From positions 124,001 through 188,000 of the forward strand of contig NHNW01000010.1 of NCBI GenBank assembly GCA_002786025.1: a stretch of 64,000 bases of DNA, written 5' to 3'. The translations under genes and the position numbers were made by a program. Below are positions 28,972-40,606 of this stretch, piece by piece (the first letter of the stretch is position 1; each line of letters starts with the position of its first letter). Source of the DNA: Zasmidium citrigriseum. Its lineage: Eukaryota > Ascomycota > Dothideomycetes > Mycosphaerellales > Mycosphaerellaceae. The notes below the pieces were generated by a model, which was not told where the DNA came from, made no database searches, and worked only from the letters and a program-made list of their open reading frames with translations.

Positions 28972-31641
28972 ATGGACGTCCACCGATCGCGCTTTGTGCC
29001 ATATCCGAGCTTCGCTATCACCGCCGTCGCCTTCTCGCGCTCCAGCAACGATGGCTCACATCCGGACCTACCACAACCGGAACTGAAACTGGCACTGGGG
29101 CGCGCAAACGGTCAGATCGAGATATGGAATCCTCAGGGAGGCAAGTGGTGTCAAGAGACGGTACTTTACGGCGGGAACAAGGGCATCGATGGGTTGGTCT
29201 GGACACGGGAGCCGGATGAGAAAGATCCAGATGGGCAGCTGGTGCTTGGACAGCATAGGCTATTCAGCATTGCTTCTTCGCCAGATGTGACAGAATGGGA
29301 TCTGGAGCGGGGTGAGCCAAAGAGAAAGTCAACGGGCAACTTCAGCGAGGTCTGGTGTTTTGCAGCGCAACCGCGAGTCAACGAGCAATCGGACAAGGCT
29401 AGTTCGCAAGAGATTGTTGCGGGCTGTGGAGACGGAGCGGTGGTCTTGCTGACGACGGCAGACGATGATCTCCAGTTCAAGCGCTTTGTGGCCAAGGTCA
29501 GCGGCAAGAAGGCACAATGCATGAGCATTGCCTATCAAATGGCAACTCGTGTTGTTGCTGGGTTCCAGGACAGCTCCATTCGCGTTTTCGATACACGAAA
29601 TGGCTCTGTCGTACGAACTATGAGTGTTGGAATTGGGATCCCGGGTGCTCCCAAAAATGCTATCGTTTGGCAGGTCAAGTGTCTGCCGAATGGCGACATC
29701 GTGTCTGGAGACTCCAATGGCGATATTGTGGTCTGGGACGGGAGGTCATATTCTCTCACCCAAAGGATCAAGGGACACGACTCGGACTGTCTGGACTTGA
29801 TTACCAGTGCTGATGGAAACACGATCATGTCAGGGAGCATGGACGGCAGAATGGCAGTATATCACAGGACCACGAACCTGGCTGGTCGAATGACATGGTC
29901 TAAGAGTCATCATCGTAGAATGCATGATGGCGAAGTCAAGTCCATGTCAGCTTTCGACAGTGATGGCTTAAGTGTTGTGGTGTCTGGAGGACCGGATCTT
30001 GTGCCAGCAGTCACACCGTTGAGGGAGTACGGCAAAGAGAAGACGCGGAAGCTCCCTGAACTCCCACAGCAGCCTCCTCTCACCAGCGCGCCCTATGCGA
30101 GACTGTTGGCCAGCTGGTACGAAAACGTTGTCAACATATGGCGAATTGCTCGACGATCTGCTGTTGACGCGACCAACGAGCCACCACGAAAACTGGTTGC
30201 AAAGATCGTACTAAGCTCGCAATCAACAATCCGCAGCACGTCGATCTCCGGCGATGGACGAGTCCTTGCTGTGTCGACCGACGCCGAGATCAAGGTCTTT
30301 CAACTCCGAAGACGGCCAGAAGGAGACGCGCTGGGTGTTCGAAAGCTAGATTTGCCTGACAAGATGGCCGACACGGCGGCTCGTTTGGTCCAGTTCTCGC
30401 CCGATGGCAAATGGCTCACGTATGTCTCTCTAGCCAACGAAGTACATGTCGTTCGCCTTACTTCGAACGCATCAAAGCCGAAGCAAGTCCAAGTTCTTGA
30501 CAAGGTTGTCGAGCTGGAACGCCAGCATCGGCCATATGCCTCGCAGTCTGGATTCCGACAGTATCGTCAGACCATTACGCGATTAGCATTTGCTACGGAT
30601 AGCTCTGTCCTGGTGGCAGGTGATCTTTCTGGCCACTTGGACTCTTGGGTCTTGGAAGGGCACGAGGATCTTACAGCTCCTGCGATTGATGTCACCAAAG
30701 ACGACTCCAAGCAGGGTTCTTCTGATGATAGTTCTGACGACTCGGACGATGACGACGAACTGGCTATATTCTACGGACAGCATTGGACAGACAATCCTGC
30801 TGGTCACCTTCTCCCCAAGCTCGATTCGATGTCCATCGTGCTATCGTTCAGGCCAGTGGTGGCATCGACTCAAAGCAACGGGGCGGTCAATGGCAACCCG
30901 GGTGTTCACTCGACAAGGCACAACCCGCATGCCCATTCGCACGAGCTTCCCAAAGGTCAGCACCGACTCTGGGTTATGACGTCCAAGCATCAAATGTACG
31001 AGTTTGAGGTCCTCGCTGGCAGATTGAGTGAATGGAGTCGCGCAAACCCAACATCGGTCTTGCCTCAGGACTTCAAGCAGCTCAACGATAGAGTGATGGG
31101 TGCCGTCTGGGACGTGACCGAGAAACGAGAGCGACTCTGGCTATACGGCTGCTCTTGGGTCTTCATGATCGATGCCAGCGGCAATCTCAGCGAACAGACC
31201 ATCAACAAAAAGCGCAACACAGACACCCCTGGCCGCGATGCCAAGCGCCAAAAGACCAGCGGAGCAGGCAGCAAGATGGTCTCTTCTCATCGGGAAGGTC
31301 TGCCCGAGTCCATCAAGCGGTACGAGGATGGCGCGTGGACAGATCTGCCTCTGGACCTGGAAATTCAGCCTGATGACGAAGCGGACCAGGATGAGGTGGA
31401 TGATGAGGAGGCCGCACAACTGAGAATTACGCGTATGAGGAGTGTTGATGGGGAACAACAAGTCGTGAAGGGGAGTGACTCACGATCAACATCACAACGG
31501 CCGTGGTGGTGTACGTTCAAGTATCGGCATATACTGGGGATTGTGCCACTGGCAGATGATGCCGATGTGGACGAGGAGAAGCCGCTGGAGGTTGTCATTG
31601 TTGAGAGGCCGCCATGGGATGCCCTCAAGCAGGGAAAGTAA
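28972..31641 (+). CDS. UTP4: UTP4 / cirhin-like WD40 protein of the U3 small-subunit processome
   Basis: Single-exon 889-residue WD40 protein. It belongs to the t-UTP/UtpA subcomplex that binds nascent pre-rRNA in the nucleolus and is needed for 18S rRNA maturation. It starts MDVHRSRFVPYPSFAITAVAFS, the standard UTP4 N-terminus. Repeats such as LALGRANGQIEIWNPQ, IRVFDTRNGSVV, GDIVSGDSNGDIVVWDGR and TIMSGSMDGRMAVYHR build the first propeller; the second continues to the C-terminus (GLPESIKRYEDGAWTDLPLDL). An acidic insert (DDSSDDSDDDDE, ~residues 584-600) precedes the ELAIFYGQHW segment. Conserved ends and length match the family, so the model is complete. Confidence 0.93.
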   Translation: MDVHRSRFVPYPSFAITAVAFSRSSNDGSHPDLPQPELKLALGRANGQIEIWNPQGGKWCQETVLYGGNKGIDGLVWTREPDEKDPDGQLVLGQHRLFSIASSPDVTEWDLERGEPKRKSTGNFSEVWCFAAQPRVNEQSDKASSQEIVAGCGDGAVVLLTTADDDLQFKRFVAKVSGKKAQCMSIAYQMATRVVAGFQDSSIRVFDTRNGSVVRTMSVGIGIPGAPKNAIVWQVKCLPNGDIVSGDSNGDIVVWDGRSYSLTQRIKGHDSDCLDLITSADGNTIMSGSMDGRMAVYHRTTNLAGRMTWSKSHHRRMHDGEVKSMSAFDSDGLSVVVSGGPDLVPAVTPLREYGKEKTRKLPELPQQPPLTSAPYARLLASWYENVVNIWRIARRSAVDATNEPPRKLVAKIVLSSQSTIRSTSISGDGRVLAVSTDAEIKVFQLRRRPEGDALGVRKLDLPDKMADTAARLVQFSPDGKWLTYVSLANEVHVVRLTSNASKPKQVQVLDKVVELERQHRPYASQSGFRQYRQTITRLAFATDSSVLVAGDLSGHLDSWVLEGHEDLTAPAIDVTKDDSKQGSSDDSSDDSDDDDELAIFYGQHWTDNPAGHLLPKLDSMSIVLSFRPVVASTQSNGAVNGNPGVHSTRHNPHAHSHELPKGQHRLWVMTSKHQMYEFEVLAGRLSEWSRANPTSVLPQDFKQLNDRVMGAVWDVTEKRERLWLYGCSWVFMIDASGNLSEQTINKKRNTDTPGRDAKRQKTSGAGSKMVSSHREGLPESIKRYEDGAWTDLPLDLEIQPDDEADQDEVDDEEAAQLRITRMRSVDGEQQVVKGSDSRSTSQRPWWCTFKYRHILGIVPLADDADVDEEKPLEVVIVERPPWDALKQGK

Positions 31642-31928
31642 ATAGTGGTGTAAGATGGTTACAAATGTAAGAAGACGAGGTGAAATGTTCTTCTCGCAGA
31701 GTACTGACGAGTCTCATACCATTATATGCACTCATTTCTGTGTCTATGAACATCTGTCACATCAATTCCCATGTCCCTCTGTTCGTGGTATCATAAAAAC
31801 GGAGCGCTTTGCACATGCGCTTCTCAATCCGCCATGACATGATTCAATCTTCGAAAGACCTAGGAAACGCCATTCGCTATGTAGTAGTGGTGGTATGATG
31901 CAAATTTAAACAGGGCCGAATGTGTTGT

Positions 31929-33179
31929 CTAGTTATTGTGCCTGTAAGGCTCGTAGCCAACGCCCTGGTGGCTGGAGTAAGGGTTTGGCTGGCCGTACTC
32001 TTGGAGAGGGACCTGGTCGTCGTGAGCGCCGGCGTATGGCGATGCGACGCGTTGGTAGCCAGAGCCACCGAAACCGCCTGTTTTCTCGACTTGTAGGCCT
32101 CGACCGCGGGCATAGGGGTCCTTTGGCTCGGCGTTCCAGAGACCGCCCTTGTTTGAACGATGGTGAGGGTTTGATCGGCCAGAGCAGCAGCAGATGCTGA
32201 ACATCCAGAAGAGCGTCGCGGCCCAAGAGAAGGCGACTGAGAGCCAGGTTGTTGTGAGAGCTGGGCGGCCGAGGGAGAATTTGATGCCGTAGTCTTCGAG
32301 GGCTTCATTGAGCGCGGAGACGAGGATGGCGAAGAGGATGGTTGATGTCAGGACTGCGGCGATGTTGAAGAAGGAGGAGGCGAAGCTCAGGATCCAGGTG
32401 AAGAGGCTGCCCCAGCGGCTGAAGATTGCGAGAATGCCGACGAGGAGGGTGGCCAAAGTCGTCCAGAAGGAGATTTGGTAGGCGATCCACATCTGCGAGA
32501 ATGTCAGTTCGGTGTCTTCAAAATATGAAAGAGGATATTGGAGACAGAGCTCTGCCTGTCAAGGAGGCATCTTCTCAAGATCTCGATGCACTCGCACGAA
32601 GACCTCTCAAGATGCTCATTGACCAGACAGTGCATCTGCAAACCACGTCCCCTTCACAGGTATTGTACTCACCCATTTGGCGACCTTCTTGTACGCATTC
32701 AATGCTTTTCTACCACTCTCCCCCAAAATCTGATCTTCATAGTCATCAATGTTGTCCTTCGCATTGTTGATAGCCGATTCAATGGCGTTATCGGAAGAAG
32801 AGGTCGAAGTCGCAGTGCTACCGTTCGTAATGGTGAAGCCAAAGACATCTAGCGGGTCGAAAACGAACTTGGATTCGCGCTTCGAGCAGTAATCGAGCTT
32901 TCCGTCGGTGCTGTTCGAGGAGCAGTAGTTGCTAAGGTACACGTCGTAGACTTCCGCGAGGCTGCCGTCGTTCTTGACCTGGTCGATGGCGAGGGAGATG
33001 ACCGAGTCGCTCGAGCCTCCCGATGTGGTGAGGTTTGTGAGGTTGGCGGAGAAGAAGGACAGGTCGGTGAGGGTTCCCTTGTTCCAGCCGGCGACTTCGA
33101 TCAGGATCAGGCAGATGAAGGACGCCAATGTCAACACCATAGGTGTGAAGATACAGGCTATTCTCCCCGCCTTGCCCAT
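31929..33179 (-). CDS. SUR7/PalI family four-pass plasma-membrane protein
   Basis: Two exons on the minus strand, 33179-32673 and 32492-31929, encode 356 residues; the 180-nt intron 32493-32672 (GTGAGT...CGCAG) is a multiple of three. Topology is typical of the family. TM1 is IACIFTPMVLTLASFICLILI. A long extracellular loop follows, with N-glycosylation sites (NLTNLT) and the NYCSS...LDYCSK cysteines that resemble the SUR7 loop signature. Then come three TMs (ISFWTTLATLLVGILAIF, FNIAAVLTSTILFAILVSAL, WLSVAFSWAATLFWMFSICC) and a cytosolic tail rich in Gly/Tyr/Pro. Members organise eisosome-associated membrane patches or act in ambient pH sensing (PalI/Rim9). Which branch applies is unresolved; the large N-terminal loop favours SUR7. 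Tail-to-tail with UTP4. Confidence 0.85.
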
Positions 33180-34789
33180 GTCTGCGGCTGTTTGAGGGTA
33201 AGGGTGGAAAAGTTTACTTGCTGGCGATGCGTTGTGCTGCTGTAAACGACAGACGAAGATATCAAACACACAGCGAGAGAAAAGTGAAGTCGAGAGATGA
33301 GAGAGGACAAGCTGAGCAAGCAGCAGGCCGAGACATATAATTACCGGCTGGCGTGGTCGCAGTGTGGTGAGCAAAGCCCGTCTTTGAGAAGGCGCAGCAT
33401 CCTGCGCAGACGTGGCGTCGACGCCAACGCGTGCTGCGTCCCCAGCCCACCAGCCCCCAGCCTTACCTGCGCTTTTAGCTTCCCTAGACCCATGCTCTAT
33501 TCCCGTCCTCCTCGCTGTCAGCAACGATATCCAACCGAAACATATTTTGAGTTCCAATGCCGTGAGCATTGCACCGTTGCTCGGCTTCGTTGATACATTT
33601 GTCGCATTCGTATGGACGTACATACTCTTTTGTTTTTGTACTGCCGGCTTCACCGCTGGCTTGGCTTGTCTCTTCGCCCCAAGCTACCGGGCACCGGACG
33701 ACGGCCCGCAATGTGAAACAGCAAAGAAACAGACTTTGCCACGAGAGCCACGTAACGGGCCACCTGCCACCGTCGAAGAACCGTTCAGCACTCGTTTCGC
33801 AGTGACGACAGCGACGCACATTGTACAAAGCAGACATGTATGTTTCTCATACTCAAATCATACAGAAATTGTATTCTTGATGTAACCTCAGACCAATGTC
33901 CAAATTGGCAGTCAGCAGTAAGCCCAATGCTTTGAACTTTCTTCAGGCTGGATATAGGATCTGGCGTAAACAGTTGCTTCGCAATTGGCAGGCGGCAATC
34001 AAGACCTGGAAGTTGGACTTGAAAAGCTTCATCATTCCATTCTGCTCTTTCTCGTCCGACAGCAAGTTGTTGTGTTCTTGTAACGAGGTACCTGTCGTCG
34101 CTGATGACGCAGCTTTTTCTCGGCACTCGGAGAGATCTATTTTGGGACCTGGCCCCGGTCCAGTCCACGTGCCCCTCCACACTCCAAGACAATGCTCAGG
34201 TCAATGTCTGACACCGGCTGCCTTATGGATCCAACACTCGGGACCATGCAGACCTCAGGCATCAAGAAGAAGAGCAGTGAAGATACTTTGAAGAATATGC
34301 AGAAGTAGTGATGTTCAAAAGTTTCGATTTTCTTTCACTTCATCTTCCCCAACACTCTCTTCTAGCCCCTGAAAGTATCATCCCTCTTTTCCCTTTCCCA
34401 TTTAGACATTTAAAAACACTAGTAGACTCCGTCGCCTGTAATGCGGCTCATATTCCCCTGCATGAGCGAAAGACGTACGTGATCCGTGATACCGTAATGC
34501 ATGCCCAATCCAATCCCAGTGGTATACGCTCCGTGTTGCTCCGACTTGCTCCAATAGCACCATGCCCACCCATAACAAAACGACAAACGAGACAAGACAA
34601 CGACCCTCCAGAATGGTCGTGTCGCGTTGGTGACATACGAAAACGGGGTATGCTGCAAAGACAAAATCCAAACTGCGCCGATGCTAGATCGCGTCAAGAT
34701 TTCCAAATAGTGAGGCCGGTAAGGTGGGTCTCCTGTCAAGGCGAAGTGAAGTTGTGTAGTGACTTGGACGTGGTCAACGGCGGTGGAAC
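33180..34789. other. Intergenic, 1.6 kb
   Basis: Promoter/5' UTR of the SUR7 family gene and 3' side of PNG1. Frames of ~100-160 codons occur on both strands but lack domains and are strongly Pro/Ser/Arg-biased. No RNA gene or repeat seen. Confidence 0.5.
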
Positions 34790-36286
34790 TTATTGTTGCC
34801 GTTGGTCGTGATTACGCCGCGCTTCTCGTGCCCGGGCACGTTCTTCTTGCCGGGTCTCTGCGGCTTTCTGGGCGTCGGCGTCTGTTCGATGAGGCCGATC
34901 GCTCTTGACCCCGTCGCCGCCAGGTAGTATTCGGCTAACATTGTAAGCAAGCGCTTCGATGATGAGCTTGCGAAGGTCGGCATCCTCCTTCATGTCTTCG
35001 GCATTCAGGCGGAAGCGTTCCTTCTTGTCCATATCGCGGCGGCGCATAGTCTTGATTTCTTGAAGAATGTGCATCAACACGCCTTCTGAGCACTTGTTGC
35101 GTGGGTTGGCATGCTCAGTGGGGTTGCGAACATAGCGACGAGTGACGTCTTGGCAACCGTCGGCAGAGAAGGCAATGCAATACGAGAGTTTCTTGCCCCA
35201 CCCTGGAATACGAGTTAGTTGAAGTACATGGTGAAGATATAGTGCTGAGAACGTACCTTGAGTATAAAGGAGGGGTGCATCCCATGCCTCTTCGCAGCAA
35301 TCGACATGCACCCACCTCTTGCGGTGTGAGCTGTATACTTCGGTCCAGACGTGGTCCTCTGCATTCCACACCCATCGTACTCGGCTGCCAATGGCTCGGC
35401 AGAGCATGGTGAAGCAATTGGCCCATTCGCCCACTCGTCCTCGACGGGTTTGGAGCAGCACGAAGGCGTCGTTATATCTAGGGAATCGCTCGAATGATAG
35501 GCATCGCTGATTGCTGCATTGGTAGAGCTCGACCCTGTTGGCTCCTCGCGCGGACTCGTCAGGTAGTGGTGCTACCATACCCGTACCAATGGTTCGGGCA
35601 TGGCATGTCGAACACTTGGGGTTGTTGACCCACTCGAAGAAATCATTCTTGAACCACTTCATCAACGCGCGAACAACGCAGTCCTGATATCCCCATGCAG
35701 CTTTGGTATTAGGTCCAAGGGACGCGGCCTCGGCTGCGAATAGGTCGGATTCCTCCTGCGCCTCGTCATATATCCTTTGTAGCGGGATGGTGCTTAATGC
35801 TTCATCTAGCAGTCCTGGGTTCTCCCATCTGCAAGGTGTGTTTGAAAGCGACAGGAGCATGCTGCGAAATCGAAGCGACTTGTTGTCGGTGGGTGGCGTC
35901 GGTACAGTGGGAATGTTCTTGATCGATGAGTATGCTGGAGGCGGTGATCTCGGCGGCGCGATGCCTTCTTGAGGTTGCGATACAGGTACTGGTGGTGCTT
36001 CTCTTGAAGGTGGGGGTGGGGGTGTTTGTGTCGATTCATCGTCGCCGTGGCGCGGAGGCAGCGGTGGTGCCGGCTTGGGCTGGACAACGATCTCGGTCGG
36101 CAATCTCGACGATGTGCTTCGCTGCGATCCTGGGCGCCTGCTCAATTCGTTCATGCGCTTCGTAGAAAGTGTGCGCCGGAACTGGGCAGTCAAATCGGCA
36201 GCCCAGGTGTCCGGTAGATCGTCCTGCGGCGGCGGAACGGGCTTGCGGCGGGGCACGCCATTGTTGTTCGGACGCTGGTCGGCCAT
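34790..36286 (-). CDS. png1: PNG1-like transglutaminase-fold protein with the catalytic cysteine replaced (predicted inactive PNGase)
   Basis: Two exons, 36286-35257 and 35202-34790, give 480 residues. Intron 35203-35256 (54 nt, GTACGT...TCCAG) is in frame without a stop and would be mistaken for coding. ATG 36286 (MADQRPNNNGVPRRK) is chosen; the frame is open further upstream but looks like translated UTR. The zinc-binding CSTC and CSNQRC pairs and the transglutaminase core are intact. Aligned by eye to mouse NGLY1 (Cys306, His333, Asp350), the equivalents are Val285, His312 and Asp329 with identical spacing (27 and 17). So the nucleophile GRCGEW is GRVGEW here. Loss of activity is known for Neurospora PNG1, where the protein still matters for polar growth; a non-deglycosylating role here is inferred by analogy. 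Confidence 0.92.
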   Translation of the reverse strand: MADQRPNNNGVPRRKPVPPPQDDLPDTWAADLTAQFRRTLSTKRMNELSRRPGSQRSTSSRLPTEIVVQPKPAPPLPPRHGDDESTQTPPPPPSREAPPVPVSQPQEGIAPPRSPPPAYSSIKNIPTVPTPPTDNKSLRFRSMLLSLSNTPCRWENPGLLDEALSTIPLQRIYDEAQEESDLFAAEAASLGPNTKAAWGYQDCVVRALMKWFKNDFFEWVNNPKCSTCHARTIGTGMVAPLPDESARGANRVELYQCSNQRCLSFERFPRYNDAFVLLQTRRGRVGEWANCFTMLCRAIGSRVRWVWNAEDHVWTEVYSSHRKRWVHVDCCEEAWDAPLLYTQGTFSALYLHHVLQLTRIPGWGKKLSYCIAFSADGCQDVTRRYVRNPTEHANPRNKCSEGVLMHILQEIKTMRRRDMDKKERFRLNAEDMKEDADLRKLIIEALAYNVSRILPGGDGVKSDRPHRTDADAQKAAETRQEERARAREARRNHDQRQQ

Positions 36287-38563
36287 GGTCGCGGTGGGAA
36301 AGTCGAAAGAATGGGAAAGAGCGTTGTCGGCGCAAAGGGCGGGCGTAGAGGAGGTGAAGTGGTGGTGAATGGGAGGACGAGCGCGGCGGGCAGTGTCGCA
36401 ATGCTCAGCCTTCTGCGATCTGCGCCGCCGTCCGGGGGTCGACTTGGCTGGAGGGCGTGTAGTGCGGCAACAGCGACGACGAGAGAAGGTGCGAATCGAA
36501 GGTCGTTGTCGTGGTGTCGTCGCCGCCGTCAAGTGTGCTCGCGCGACACGGAGCGTTTGCGTCTGGAGCAGACGGTGAGAATGGCGGATGGTGGTGAAAA
36601 GGGAGTTGGTGCACCTCTTGCCGCGCGGACACTGTGCGCACGGACTGCAAAGCGACACGCAAGCGCAGCGTCGTCAGCACAAGAGCAGAACCTCACTCCC
36701 TCCCGCCAAACCACTATTCCCCGACTGCGGCCAGACCACGACCAGACAATTATGCGTGCGACTGGATATAATACCCAGCGTCTGCGTTGCAACAGGGCGA
36801 CGTCGTCCTGCCTGTTGGCGGTCTACGACGCTCTCCTCGCCGCCGCCCTCCTCTGCGCGCGCGTGAGGGTGAGCCGCTTGGCATTACCACGCAATCTGGT
36901 GCTCCCCACACGGGAGTGAGGTGCTGCGTGTGCTGCATCGGCGAGGGTGCGAGGGCGCGAGGGCGCGAGGGTCCGATGACTTCGTGGCTACAGATTTGCG
37001 CCCTCCCAGGCATCCATCCCCAACCTGCGTCGCTGTTCAGGCACCTCTTATGCCCATCCTGCCCATCTCGCTGCCGATATGTTTCATGCCTCGCGCGTGT
37101 CCAGATCATTGCCTCTTCCTCGGCTTCATCTGGACCGGGAATGGCTGTGCTCGGGAGAAGGGTCTGCACGACACACAGACCTCGTCCCAGGTGTCAGTGC
37201 AACTGATACACGCTCTCTCCAGTCATCCAGTGCCATCTCGACTGCTGATCCTGGAGAGACACGCTGCGTTCCACGCCCGTGACTCTTTCATTACACGTTA
37301 CCATCGTGAAGCCAATCTCTCACCCATTGCTCTCAACACAGCATCCCTCCACCGCTGACCAGGCCCCCGAAGTCATCCCCGTCGACTCACCCTTGGCACC
37401 AACACAACTCATCGAAACGTGACTTGCGATTACGAAAGCTCCCTCTGCTGAGCTGTCACACCAACATCGCCGCTTGTGAAGATCCTTTCGCTCATCTTCG
37501 CCCACACGGAAGGATTACCGGCCCAACTACGATTCGTGTGTCAGACCGATCAAAGATAACATGACCTTCCTCTCACAGGCAAACTGCTAGACCGGCCTGC
37601 GGGACTCGGCCTTTGATCAACCATCCTCTGGTCCACAATGGCTGCCGAATGTAGCATTTGCATTGCTACCAAACACGATGCAGCAATGTCGCCATATCCA
37701 CTTCACACAATTTGCATACCCAACCGAGATGAACTCCGACGTGCCCACGTCGGCGGATGACACATTCCAACCAAGACATTATACGAAAGCAACCGCTTGG
37801 CAATATGATCAAGAAGAGAAAGATTCTCCTGAAAGCCAAAAAGAAGAAATCCAGCTAAGATTCACTGCCAACGTAGTCCTCACGTCGCAAGCTTCACCGA
37901 TTATGCACGCCTCCAATAGTCTGTCCTAGGGGACCACGAGGGACGATTGCGAATGCATGTCTTGGCTAAGACCATCGAGCGAAGACGCGAAGAATGGCGC
38001 CTTGTTAGACCGTTGACGCGGCCCGCTACGCGTGTGCCCACTCCCTCACTCACTCTCTCACATGGCGTTCGCCTCGTACATTCGTTCCTATAGGTTGCAC
38101 AAACTCCCATTTCTGTGCTCCCGCCGAGATGGGTGTAACGTTAACAGGACGGATGGCTGATCTCGACGATACCCATGAGTGTTCAGATTGGGGTAGAGTA
38201 GCGACGTATGTTCAACTGGTGGATCCGCTATGCACGTACGGACCGCGATTCGTGAGCGAAGGAGTGACTGTACGGGTTGCAGTGCCGTGCAGTCTTCGGA
38301 TCCGATTCCTTCACTTTGAATGCAACCTCTGGTAAAGGTTGTTTTGTTTATCGATCTCACGAGCCCTTCATTCATCTTGACACGGTGGAAGAGAAGCAGC
38401 AAGCAACACAACGCCCAATTGTACATTTTATGTTCAGGGCTACGAGCAACAAAACTCTTGTATCATGCCTCATAACTTCTGCCGCTTCCTCGAACCTTCG
38501 CTTGACACCCAAACGTCAGCATCCCCTCCCACACGCACGGAACCACAGAAAAACGTGGACGTA
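36287..38563. other. Intergenic, 2.3 kb
   Basis: Upstream of PNG1 and downstream of S-formylglutathione hydrolase (both minus strand). Several open frames of 100-200 codons cross it in GC-rich sequence; none shows a domain. It holds a short minisatellite at 36941-36972. Otherwise nothing is recognised. Confidence 0.5.
36941..36972. repeat. Four-copy 8-bp minisatellite (GCGAGGGY)
   Basis: GCGAGGGT, GCGAGGGC, GCGAGGGC, GCGAGGGT in tandem. No gene context; length-variable sequence is likely. Confidence 0.8.
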
Positions 38564-39475
38564 CTATGCAAGCAGATACTTGGCCGCATGCTCGACATGG
38601 TCATCCGAGAACGTGCTGATGAAGAAGTAGCTGTGGTCGTAGCCGTCCTGGTAGCGCACATTGACCTTCTTGCCCGCGCTCTTCGCCGCCTGTTCGAGGT
38701 TCTCTGGCAACAGCTGTCCTTGCTTGTAGAAGTTGTCTCCAGTGCCCACGTCGATCAGGATATCGGTGTCGCTTGGGAACTTGGATATGAGCTCAGTGGC
38801 ATCATGCTCAGCCCACTTGGACTTGTTGTCCGCACCAAAGTACCCACCGAAGGCCTTCTCTCCCCATGGGCACTTGGATGGGTTGGAGATGGGAGCAAAT
38901 GCGGATACGGACTTGTACATGCCTGGGTTGCGCAGGTACAGTGTCAAGGCGCCGTGACCGCCCATGCTGTGTCCGGTGATGGAGACGCGGTTGCCATCCA
39001 ACTCTTTGAAGTGACCGAAGAGAGCCTCTGGCAGTTCTTTCGTGATGTAGCTGTACATGTTGTATCCCTTCGTCCATGGGTCCCTCGTGGCATCGATGTA
39101 GAAGCCGGCTGCGCTGCCGAAGTCGTAGGTGTCGTCTTCGCCGGGGATGTTGAGGCCTCGTGGGCTCGTGTCGGGGTATACGATGGCAATACCCTTTTCA
39201 GAGGCTTTGTGCTGGAAGAAGCCCTTCTCTGCGCCGTTGTCGCCAGTGCAAGTCAGGCCGGCGAGGTAGAAGAGGACAGGAACCGGCTTCGAAGAACTAG
39301 CTTGTGGTGGAAGGTAAAGGTTGAGCTTCATTTGGCAGTTGCATACTTTGGACTGAATGATCCGTCAGCCTGGCCATTCTCACTGCAGTAGACTGTAGTT
39401 GATGTTTACCTCATGAGCAAGCTTCAGCAATTTGCCCCCAAAGCTGTTGATGGCGCCGGTCGTTTCGAACGACAT
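38564..39475 (-). CDS. S-formylglutathione hydrolase (esterase D family)
   Basis: Two exons, 39475-39410 (22 codons) and 39352-38564, encode 284 residues; intron 39353-39409 is 57 nt. Splicing gives the family N-terminus MSFETTGAINSFGGKLLKLAHE joined to SKVCNCQMKLNLYLPP. The enzyme hydrolyses S-formylglutathione to glutathione and formate in cytosolic formaldehyde detoxification, after glutathione-dependent formaldehyde dehydrogenase. Catalytic features are the oxyanion region LTCTGDN, the nucleophile GHSMGGHGAL, the acid in LIDVGTGDNF and His in GYDHSYFFI. PDTSPRGLNIPGEDD and WAEHDATELI are also characteristic. Length matches the family. Confidence 0.95.
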
Positions 39476-39949
39476 CTTGGAATACTTTCGGACTGATGAG
39501 AAGGCACGCTCAGAAACAGAACGAAAATGGAGACTTGGTGCTCTTGCGAAGATGGAAGTGAGCAATGGCATGAAGCACCTGGACGAAATTCTGCTCTGTT
39601 TAGGAGGGGCTCTGAGCATTGCGGGGCGCGATTGCCGTGACGTCGGTCCCCTGCTCACGGATTACGGGAAGAACTGGACGATATCGGCAAGTGTTTCCGT
39701 AGCTCTGCTCTCCTGTGAATCGTTTCGGAGAACTTTTGCTGTTTGTAGCAACCCTGCGGGAGCTGGCTGGCCTTGCTGGCCTTCATGGTTTTTTCAAGGT
39801 AATGACTTCCCACCCCTCCCAGTATCTTCCGAGTCTTTCCGCCCAAACGCCATCGCTGTGATTCTCAAAGTGGACTGCCTTGTCGTCCACAACTCATTTG
39901 TATGATTTATTCATGTCGGTCGCCGGGAGCCTGAAAGTGAGAAGGCCTA
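39476..39949. other. Intergenic, 474 bp
   Basis: Promoter of S-formylglutathione hydrolase and 3' side of RPB6 (both minus strand). No feature recognised. Confidence 0.55.
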
Positions 39950-40606
39950 CTATAGCAACTCTTCACACGTCCAGTCCTCGTAGAAACCGTCGGGCAGATA
40001 TCTCCGTACCACCAGAGGAATCTTCTTCTCGCGGAGCTCCTTCAGAGCAATTTGCAGTGGATCGGTCTCTGACTCCACGTCAACCAGAACGGGCGCGCCC
40101 ATGCTGAATCTTGTCAGTACTTCCATTCAAACAAAGAGACCTCGTCCATCCTACCTGATCTGCAATGCTCTCGTTCCAAGCACTCTGGCGCGCTCATACT
40201 TGGTCATGTATGGTGTTGTAGTCCTCTTCTCCGTCGCAATCTTCTTGCTCTTCACGCTCTTGACACTGTTGACTCCTAGGGTTGGATCGCCGCTGGCCAC
40301 GATGTTGTTCGGATCGGTGTAGTCGGTGCTGTTGACTTGCGCCTTTTGAGCTGCTTCGTTGGGATCAACTTCCCCATCACCTGCTTTCCATCAGAATGCC
40401 GCTGTTGCGCCCGGCTCTTTCATACAACCCACCGTTTGCGTCGTAGTTCTCCTCGAAGTTCGTCTCCTCGATGAGGTTGTCCTCATACTCCCTGCCGGTG
40501 CGCGGTCAGCCCATCGACGCTGCTTTGGCTAGGTGTCAAAGGTAAAGACGTACTCGACGTCGCCAAAGTCGCGCATGTCATCGTCGCCGCCGCCATAGTC
40601 AGACAT
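39950..40606 (-). CDS. rpb6: RPB6 / ABC23, common subunit of RNA polymerases I, II and III
   Basis: A four-exon gene on the minus strand that no long open frame reveals: 40606-40554, 40491-40433, 40380-40155 and 40103-39950, with introns of 62, 52 and 51 nt, all GT-AG. The spliced protein has 163 residues. It starts [19 protein letters not shown], continues with the acidic [18 protein letters not shown], and contains [20 protein letters not shown]. The last exon gives [20 protein letters not shown], then [19 protein letters not shown] and [11 protein letters not shown]. This is the RPB6 omega-like fold; yeast Rpb6 has 155 residues. The subunit stabilises all three nuclear polymerases, probably through clamp contacts. 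It shares a 341-bp divergent region with TFIIIA. Confidence 0.93.

Noticed and set aside
36311..36919. 202-codon plus-strand frame opposite the 5' end of PNG1
   Set aside because: Mostly antisense to the PNG1 leader and upstream region, composition reflects GC bias, no domain.
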